From assembly GCA_947561585.1 (NCBI GenBank), contig CANNZV010005161.1:1-64000 (forward strand): a stretch of DNA of 64,000 bases, given 5' to 3'. This document shows, piece by piece, positions 55,821-64,000 of the stretch. Source of the stretch: Caprella mutica (taxonomy: Eukaryota > Arthropoda > Malacostraca > Amphipoda > Caprellidae). Within the stretch, counting starts at the first letter, position 1, and every line of letters starts with the position of its first letter. A program made the translations under genes and the position numbers. The notes under the pieces are model-generated. The model was given only the letters and a program-made list of their open reading frames with translations. It had not been told where the DNA came from and did not search any database.

Positions 55821-56050
55821 GTGTAGCCTCCTTCGACTTCCAGATACTCTTCTATGCGACGAGGCATACTTCTAGCTAGATTTTCAAAGAAATAAGGAAG
55901 ATTTCTAAGTTTATTCTACATGCTGTTCAAGAGCTTCAGACGATCTTTCATTGGCATGGTCCCACTCGTTGACTATCCAGCCCCACACATTTTCAATCGG
56001 ATTAAGATCCGGACTTCTTGCCGGCCAGCGTAGGGGTTGGAAGTCGCCAT
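55821..56050 (-). pseudogene. Tc1-like transposase C-terminal remnant
   Basis: The reverse strand reads WPARSPDLNPIENVWGWIVN (the catalytic glutamate block of Tc1), EWDHANERSSEALEQHV and, after frameshifts, SMPRRIEEYLEVEGGYTKY and a stop. This matches the end of Tc1-family transposases. The N-terminal two thirds are absent, and no inverted ends were found. Confidence 0.88.
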
Positions 56051-56989
56051 TGTCTCTGACTTATAGTAAGTCAGTATAGTATAGTCTCTGACTTATATAG
56101 CACAATCCTATAGGTAGACTCGATTTCAAGTCCTTCACTCGAATAAGACATCTCTTCTTGCATTTTCTAACTTTTATCTCAAACCAATCGTTAATCTTCT
56201 CATAATTAAGGGAATATTTCATATTTGTTCCTTTGTTTGATGTGCCTGAAAACATTATTTACTACTGAATAGATTATGCGTTTCATATGTATTTGTGTAT
56301 GATAAAGAATATTGGATGAAATTTGTAAGTTTCAATATTCAATATTGTGCGGTGTATGTTCCATATAATTTGTGGCAGATTTGAGCAAAACCCACGCCTC
56401 AATTCCCATAGATATAGGGAGTTGGAAGTTGAAAAAAAAATCTGTTTGATCCACTACTTATTTTTCATGTATGATATCAAACGAAAATAATAATAAGAAA
56501 CAATTCAGACTCAATGCAGACAAAGAAACGCCTAAATCAGCCTCTCTTCAACAATAAAATGACCAAGTCAATTTTCAATATAAATCTGATCTCCAGTCAC
56601 CAGCGGTACGTGTTGCATATTTTTCCTATATTTGGTCAAATAAATCATTATTTGTGATTTACTAACTCTTAAAATAGGGAAGAATAGTGAGTAAAATCTA
56701 TTTTGATGACTGTGTCGAAAAATTAGACTAGTGCGAACAATTTTGCAGTTGCCCCAACCCCTCCAAACTAGCCAGTGTTGTGCTCCACACTTAGGGAGCT
56801 GTGGTGCTCCGTGGGGAAACTGACGAGGAAGGAGCGTTACATGCAAGAAATTGAAGAGGAAAAATAATAGCCGACTACGAAATCAACATTTCAATATTTG
56901 GAAGTATACTTGATTTAGATGTCCTGAGGGTAGCCATTGCTCTCAGAGTGGGTGCTAGAATTTGTGTGACTTATTCGCTGTTGTGATAA
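56051..56989. other. Noncoding stretch, nothing recognised
   Basis: Antisense frames 56061-56255 and 56568-56846 have no recognisable domain. Confidence 0.35.
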
Positions 56990-57600
56990 TGGGATGCATG
57001 TTAGAGGACTGCATGGCCTGTCTTCAGTTTCTTGTAGGTACATTTCTGGGTGTAGCCCGAGACATGCAGCAATGAATGATGTTGTAAAGCGGGCTTTGCA
57101 GAGAGCAGGACTCCCATCAGTACTAAAAAATGGAGCCTTCTGGCCAGATGGTATTACTGGCTTTCCTTACATGAATGGAAAGAATCTGATTTGGAATTGC
57201 ACGTCTGTTGACACATTTGCCGAGACACACCTAGATGATTCCGAGTTTGAGACCGGATCAGCTTCCGGGGCTGCGGAGAACTGTAACCGTCAGATATTCT
57301 TCACCCTTGGTGATGCTTAAATATTTTAGCCAATTGCTTTTGAGACCAAAGGAGCGTACATCAGTACCACCTCCTCAATCATGAAGTCCATAGGTAGATG
57401 ACTAGACAACGAACGATCCAAGGGAGACTGTATTGTTCCAACAGCAAATGGTTCTCGCTATTCTGAGAGGGAATGCCTTCAGCATCCTCTCAGCCGCGAA
57501 AGAGAAGTTGAGGGTCGGGTCCACACCATCAAGGAACTCAAGCCCTCACTTGTAGTTCTGGAGGAATTTCCTCTTCTGTACAGATTTTCTCCTTGTTTTT
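56990..57600 (+). pseudogene. LINE reverse-transcriptase polyprotein C-terminal remnant
   Basis: Reads GCSPRHAAMNDVVKRALQRA, GLPSVLKNGAFWPDGITGFP, GKNLIWNCTSVDTFAETHL, then in shifted frames PIAFETKGAY and QQMVLAILRGNAFSIL. This follows the recurrent pattern RH..LND.I.RAL..A..P..LEP.GL.R.DGKRPDG.T..PW..GK.L.WD.T..DT.A..HL found downstream of reverse transcriptase in many invertebrate LINE-type polyproteins. Stops and frameshifts abound. The A/T-rich run near 57610-57640 may be a former 3' tail. Confidence 0.75.
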
Positions 57601-57889
57601 AATGGACAAATATTTTTTTTTTTTAACAAAAAAAAATTGTATTTTTGTAAGCAAATCAGGCTATTTCAGCAATAAAATTACTCCCTACGATAAAATTCCC
57701 TTCTACCATACCTCGATTTCTTTCTATTCAACTCAGCAAAAATGAAAGCAGTATTTAAATTTTAGATGCAAAATATTGGACGATCATGTATATTGTTCAC
57801 GTTTATTTGGTCATGATGTATTTGTTTCAAAGTTTAATTTTAATATTCAGTTTTATATGTATAAACATTTTTAAAAAATTGTGTTTAAT

Positions 57890-58345
57890 ATTTTGCTTGG
57901 GCCCCGAACTGTTGTAATTTGGATTATGTTTTGTCTATTGCCATTTTCACTATGTCCATCATTTTTTCAAAGCTCCTTGTGGTTCTATAGGATAAAACTA
58001 GGGTTTTAACCTTAAACTATGAAGTTCAGTAGCCTTCATCGCAGTTTTCATTCAAATTCACCTCTTCATTCTCCTCTTCTATCCGTAAGTTCACAAATAG
58101 GTGGTTTTCTCCTTTTTCGTCTCATTTCATTGGTAAGCGACTGAATTCACGGAGTAGCTTTTCTGCATCTATGAGAGCTTTGTCACCGACTGTTTGTAGG
58201 TTATTTTTGATCGTGAAGCCAGCTTTCTTTCTCATAGCTTCTTCAAGTCCCTTGTATTGGGCTTTCTTTTGACTTTATTCGTTTAGCCTTTGGTTCAGAA
58301 AACAGACTTTAATCCCCATACTAAATATATTATCATCTATTACAT
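57890..58345 (+). repeat. Copy of dispersed LINE-associated repeat
   Basis: TTGGGCCCCGAACTGTTGTA, CACCTCTTCATTCTCCTCTT, GAATTCACGGAGTAGCTTTT and TCAAGTCCCTTGTATTGG match the 28.6-29.0 kb copy in order. It lies about 300 bp after the LINE remnant. Confidence 0.8.
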
Positions 58346-61327
58346 ACTGGGTTTTCTTTGGCTGGGCTTAATAATTGCCCTGTGCCCAACTATTATCCTG
58401 GACCCAATTATTTGCTGGCCCGATTGTCAATGCACCGTTCTTTCATAACGTATCCTTTATTTTATAGCCCTTCCATATGAAGATTGTGAAGTTTTCCTAA
58501 ACTAGAATTTTTTGGTCCACCCTAGTGTATGTATTTGCCACCGACCGTTCTCCTCTATCGTCGATCGTGCTGTGCAATCTGTGGATTCTTATTTAGTGTA
58601 ACCAGCGATCAATCGCTGCGCGTTCGAGGGATATTGAAGACAGCCTTGACAATAATTATTTATAGTTAGGTTAGTGGTCTGGGGACAATTCCGTCCATCC
58701 CATGCTGAGTTCGATAATGACAAAATATAAAATTACTGTTTTACTGTTCAATAAAGCAACCTAAGTAAAAGATAAAGTATTTATTTTACACTTACCGAAA
58801 CCACTAAGGGTGAAAAGCCTTCATGAGCCTCCAACCGGACAGCAAACCTAACCTTATGTAATAATTTTTAAAGCTGCCTTCAATGTTCATTGAACGTTCA
58901 GTGATAGATCAATGGTTGCGGTAACGATGGATTTAAAGATGCGTAACGCGAATGGTGGGTTGAAAATTAGTGATAAAATTGTGGAATGAATGTTCTTAAT
59001 GAATAATGATTAAATGTAATGGAATTAACTGTGCAATGAGATAGAACAGAAATTTCTTCACGAAATCTTTGGTTATCCGGAATAAAATCTTTTGTTTGAA
59101 AAGTAATTGCGCAAAAAGGAAAAAATGCGAGAATTAATAATTTGCTTAAGTCAAGAATCTATCCACTATGTTATTTTACTTATTTACAATTTTAAAATGT
59201 ATAGCTTTACAAGTTTACATAGTAATGTAAGAGGTAATATTATTCCTATTTAACTCTGTACTATAGGAGGAGAAGTAGGAGAGGCAGGGGGGGGGGTTAT
59301 AATGTCTCCAGCTTCTATAACTAATAAGTAATAACTGATTGTTGTTGTGAATTTAACTCTTAAATGGTGAATTTAATTTCCTAAAATTCAGTGCAGGTAT
59401 TCATTTGATTGTATCCTTGGCATGAATCGCTAAAATTTCATGAAATTATTTTTTTTCCTTTTATATCTAACTCTTCCCAATAAAGAATAGTTTTATCTAT
59501 TTCACTAAATAGCTAAGCCTAATTTTTTCAACAGATTTATACAAAAATAAATGACTATAGTGTGAATCCATAAATATACTCTATTTCTCTACTAAAGAGG
59601 TATAAATATGAAATTTTACTCAGCATGTGGTTGGTGTTTCAAACTCTACGCCAAAATTAAAAAATCATTTGACCAATTACATCATTAACTAATACAAATT
59701 AGCAGTGAATAATTTGTTTGAAACATTAACAACTTTATTTACTCTCAATACACATCAGAAAATTAATGCATTATTACCGGCAATGATAATATAAGGATAC
59801 TAGTTAGGTATCATGAGCGTTACTTTAGGTCACATTACTTTGTAAGTGACTGTATTTAAACATGGTAACTTTCATAACCATTTGGTGGTAATAGGTGACT
59901 TATTCACCTCAATTAGTTACCACAATCTGAATAAATCAAAAAGAAGGGAAACACTGATTATCAGAGAATCATTATATCGAAAATTAAGATGAAAAGATCT
60001 AATATATTAAATGCAATTATTTATACTAGATAAATTTTCATTCTTGTAAGTAAAGGAGGCTGGATTAGAAATAAATTTTGAATATGAAAATTAATTTATA
60101 CCTCGATGAAGAAGTGACATGCACTATATTTATTGATACTTTTAAATTCGTGATTATTTTCATGATCATGAAAGATTAGTCGAAAATTTATTCACTTTAT
60201 TGATATTTTCTAATACTGCAAACTTTTATATCAATTTTGCATAGAATCCCATAACGGCTTCTCCTGAAAGCTGTTAGAAGTGAACGGACAGATGAGAAAC
60301 ACAAAGAGCTTCTTTAGTTTCCTGGATGTAGAAATTCCATTTATTCTTATATCATGTTTATATATTAATTTGGAGAACGTAACCTTCAATTTTTTTTGGC
60401 TCTGTACTGTAGGATTGAAATGTTCAATTGAAAAGTATTATATCTAATCATCTATAGGCTATACATTAACTATTTTTCTATCTGACTACTTCTTCGAAGT
60501 ACCTTGTATATCTTTTTCCATTTCATCTATTTGAGTCAGAGTAGAATTCAGAATCTACGATTCAGATAATAACTAATGTTTTGCGTTGGAATTATATGAC
60601 TGGACAAGAAAATGAATGAGTATCAATTCACAAACAGTGAATTAGAGATTCATAGCGAAGTTAATTAAGCAAAGAAAATATATTAAATACTTTGAATAAG
60701 ATATATTTGTTATTTATTTCTTTATTAATATTGTGAAGAATAGCTGTATATATAAATTACCCTAAATAATTTTTGGGGTATCCATAATAATTAATTTATG
60801 AAGATATTAAAACAACCCTTTCTACACTCCTATAAAGCGGGAGCAGCAATGACTCCCTTTATTAAAGATTCCTCTACGATGATCATAGGTACGACTGTGT
60901 ATTCAATTTAGAAGTTGAAAAACTTTTATAGATGTAGTTTTAATTTGCCTGACTGTTTATATTGAATGTCGCCTTAGTGTAATAAAAGCTGATAGATATT
61001 AAAGCCAAGGAAGCAAAATATTTTTCGTGTTATGCCAAACGCAATATAGTTATTAGGTTTTAATTTTTTACTAATAGAAAATTATGAGTGGAAATATATT
61101 TTGAAGATGAAAATCAATTAAGTCATAGATTCTATTCTTTCCATCAAAATTTGATATACAATGAAATTGGTCGCTGCCCGTTAGTAGTTTTAGGTAACCA
61201 CTCAATTTGCGTATCTTGAATTCACTCTTTCTCAGCTACACTTAATCGAAAAATAAGAAAAATATACATAGCTCATCGGAATAGTTAAAATAAATATTAA
61301 TACGACAAAATATAATTTTCTCCATCT
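58346..61327. other. Long noncoding stretch
   Basis: No gene seen. Short echoes of the dispersed repeat occur at about 59826-59875 (GTCACATTACTTTGTAAGTG) and 60480-60515 (TCTGACTACTTCTTCGAAGT). A G run lies near 59289. The rest is AT-rich without element ends. Confidence 0.45.
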
Positions 61328-61545
61328 TCAAAAATATTCAACAAATTCACTAATTGGTATCTATATAGTCATTTACTATTCACTAATTGGCATCTTTTTT
61401 CTTACTACGTGTGGGGGGAGGTGCTTTGTTATGCAACGGTGTCAAATCTCAAAATATTGACTGAAAACTCCACGGTTTTTGCTAATAAAATTCAAAGTGA
61501 CCTCGTTTATTTTTTCCCCCATAATACGTCGACGAAACGTCTGCA
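61328..61545 (-). repeat. Right copy of the ~195-bp inverted pair, with GTCGACGAAACGTC edge
   Basis: Reverse complement of 53862-54056, followed by ACGTCGACGAAACGTCTG, the same tip motif as the 52.8-kb TIR element. Confidence 0.88.
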
Positions 61546-62150
61546 CACCATCTGAAAACTTGATTTAAGATCTAATTCTTTATTTCTCTCCTAATGTTTC
61601 TGACGTTAATTGTTATTTATCAAGATAATCATTCAGGTTAAGTAAATGCGGATTTTGAGCCACTTCAATTTTAGGTCTTACAGACTTTGTACAAAGTTAA
61701 CATTTTAATATATTATTTAGATTGCATTATAAATGAGATATAATTATAAAAAAAATAATAAAATGATGGTATTTCAGAAAATAAGGAAGTGGCTCAAATT
61801 GAAGATTTTGATTTTGAGCCACTTTTCAAAAATACCTACTAAATGACATTTTGTCAACAAGAAATATATGTATTATGATTATAAATAAATAGAGCACAAA
61901 AAAAAATATAAAAAAATTTCAGTTTAATGGATATTAAAAAACAGTGGCTCGTATCGAACATAGACCTCCATTGAAATAGCAAATTGAGCCACTTCAACAA
62001 ATATTCTAATCAAGCTAAATTTTATGTTTTCCTTGTGAAAACACGCGTATTCATTGTAATTCAAGACGTGCGAATGAGGAAGAATTAATAAACATTGTGT
62101 AATATCATTGATAACGAGAAAATAATCATTAGTGGCTCAGAATTCCTCTA
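61546..62150. repeat. Irregular GAGCCACT-containing lead-in to the 209-bp satellite
   Basis: GAGCCACT or AGTGGCTC occurs near 61656, 61790, 61817, 61944, 61986 and 62131, in both orientations and at irregular spacing, before the regular array begins. No gene. Confidence 0.6.
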
Positions 62151-64000
62151 CTAGCGATATATTTCTATTCTGAGTCACTAGAATGCAATGTTATATTTTC
62201 TTCCCTAAAAGTGCTGAACCATATCTTTAGATCCTTAAAGAGTATTATTTATGCGTGCAACTAGACCATATTAGCATATATTTATCCGTAATGAATCGGA
62301 AAACTTGAAAAATGACTATCTATAAATAATTCACTACCTAGTAGCTCAAAATGCGTGGATAGGCACAACATTTCAATTCGGAGCCACTAGAATGATATCT
62401 TTTAATTTCTGCCCTAAAAGTGCTAAACCATATCTTTAGATCCTTAAAGATTATTATTTATGTGGCAAACTATACCTTATTAGTAAATATTTATCAGTAA
62501 TGAATCGATCAACTATGTAACAGTCATTCTATAAACACTTCACTACCTTCTGGTTCAAAAATGCGTGGATAGGCACAACATTTCAATTCTGAGCCACTAG
62601 AATGATATCTTTTAATTTGTGTCCTGAAAATGCTAAACCATATCTTTAGATCCTTAAAGATTATTAATGTACCCAAATATACCTTATTAGTATATATTTA
62701 TCAGTAATGAATCGATTAACTTTGTAACAGTCTTTCTATAAATACTTCATAACCTTCAAGTTCAAAATACGTGGATAGGCACAACATTTAAATTCTGAGC
62801 CACTAGAATAGTATCTTTTAATTTCTGCCCTAAAAGTGCTAAACCATATCTATAGTTCCTTAAAGATTATTATTAATGTGCCCAATTATACATCTTTAGT
62901 AGCTATTTATCAGTAATGAATCTATCAACTTTGTAACAGTATTTCTATAAATACTTCACTACCTTCTGGTTCAAAATACGTGGATAGGCACAACATTTAA
63001 ATTCTGAGCCACTAGAATGGTATCTTTTAATTTCTGCCCTAAAAGTGCTAAACCATATCTATAGTTCCTTAAAGATAATTATTAATGTGCCCAATTATAC
63101 ATTATTAGTAGATATTTATCAGTAATGAATCTATCAACTTTGTAACAGTCTTTCTATAAATACTTCACTACCTTCTGGTTCAAAATACGTGGATAGGCAC
63201 AATATTTAAATTCAGAGCCACTAGAATGGTATCTTTTAATTTTTGCCCTGAAAGTGCAAAACCATATCTATAGTTCCTTAAAGATTATAATCAATGTGCC
63301 CAATTATACATTATTAGTAGATATTTATCAGTAATGAATCGATCAACTTTGTAACAGTCTTTCTATAAATACTTCACTACCTTCTGGTTCAAAATACGTG
63401 GATAGGCACAACATTTAAATTCTGAGCCACTAGAATGATATCTTTTAATTTCTGCCCTAAAAGTGCTAAACCATATATTTAGTTCCTTAAAGATTATTAT
63501 TAATGTGCCCAATTATATATTATTAGTAGATATTTATCAGTAATGAATCTATCAACTTTGTAACAGTCTTTCTATAAATACTTCACTACCTTCTGGTTCA
63601 AAATACGTGGATAGGCACAACATTTAAATTCTGAGCCACTAGAATGGTATCTTTTAATTTCTGCCCTAAAAGTGCTAAACCATATCTTTAGTTCCTTAAA
63701 GATTATTATTAATGTGACCAATTATGCATTATTAGTAGATATTTATCAGTAATGAATCGATAAACTTTGTAACAGTCTTTCTATAAAAACTTCACTACCT
63801 TCTGGTTCAAAATACGTGAATAGGCACAACATTCAAATTCTGAGCCACTAGAATGATATCTTTTAATTTCTGCCCTAAAAGTGCTAAACCATATATTTAG
63901 TTCCTTAAAGATTATTATTAATGTACCAAACTATACCTTATTAGTAGATATGTATCAGTAATGAATCGATCAACTTTGTAACAGTCTTTCTATAAATACT
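62150..64000 (+). repeat. 209-bp satellite array, about nine copies, running off the window
   Basis: GAG(C/T)CACTAGAATG recurs at 62172, 62381, 62591, 62797, 63006, 63215, 63424, 63633 and 63842, a 206-210 bp period. Each unit has TGCCCTAAAAGTGCTAAACC, ATCAGTAATGAATC, CTTTGTAACAGTCTTTCTAT and GTGGATAGGCACAACATTT. The left units are the most diverged and the right ones nearly identical, so homogenisation is strongest toward the right. The right edge lies beyond 64000. Confidence 0.96.

Overview
This window is eukaryotic nuclear DNA, most likely from an insect or other arthropod. It is AT-rich with low gene density. The few coding regions have spliceosomal introns, and almost everything else is transposon or tandem-repeat sequence. 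The repertoire (pogo/Tigger-like elements with CENP-B/psq DNA-binding ends, PIF/Harbinger transposase beside a MADF-BESS protein, piggyBac, mariner/Tc1, hAT MITEs, C2H2 remnants) fits insects; a hemipteran is a guess, and the species cannot be named from sequence alone. There is one assembly gap (13107-13223).

Layout. 1-6280 holds a GC-rich duplication, a hAT MITE with a perfect 8-bp target duplication, a ~22-copy 108-bp satellite, a ~30-copy 15-bp minisatellite and a family of ~50-bp repeats. 6282-18152 is a nested structure. A ~0.9-kb Harbinger-like MITE (TTA target duplications) is split by a 4.48-kb pogo-like transposon (6428-10904, TA duplication, nearly intact PHD-finger transposase). 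It is split again by a 6.47-kb insertion (11658-18131) that carries a decayed, intron-bearing piece of the nucleolar GTPase gene NOG1. A second full copy of the MITE follows 8 bp later (18158-18965). 18.97-24.3 kb is noncoding with diverged repeats, a TIR element and a minisatellite.

24378-26225 is an apparently intact two-exon MADF-BESS gene whose intron is almost wholly filled by an antisense, decayed PIF/Harbinger transposase. 27-31.3 kb is a decayed non-LTR retrotransposon copy interrupted by a 2.2-kb Tigger/pogo-like element that keeps only the transposase C-terminus. 32444-34971 is the best intact gene: an N-terminal exon that looks derived from a decayed C2H2 zinc-finger gene, splicing in frame onto a complete piggyBac transposase of about 708 aa in total, with no piggyBac termini seen. 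36.1-41.5 kb is another nest (mariner, then a MULE-like element, then hAT) followed by a G/C-run foldback-like element. 43.2-44.8 kb is a ~490-bp-arm inverted repeat. 46.5-54 kb holds further TIR and hAT elements and one possible host-gene last exon (about 52.1-52.4 kb). 54-61.5 kb holds Tc1 and LINE remnants between two inverted ~195-bp copies, and a 209-bp satellite runs from about 62.15 kb off the right edge.

Only two loci look capable of encoding full proteins (MADF-BESS and the zinc-finger/piggyBac fusion). Both are transposon-related and are candidates for host-recruited genes. Element boundaries were read by eye from terminal inverted repeats and target duplications; no alignment or database search was run.
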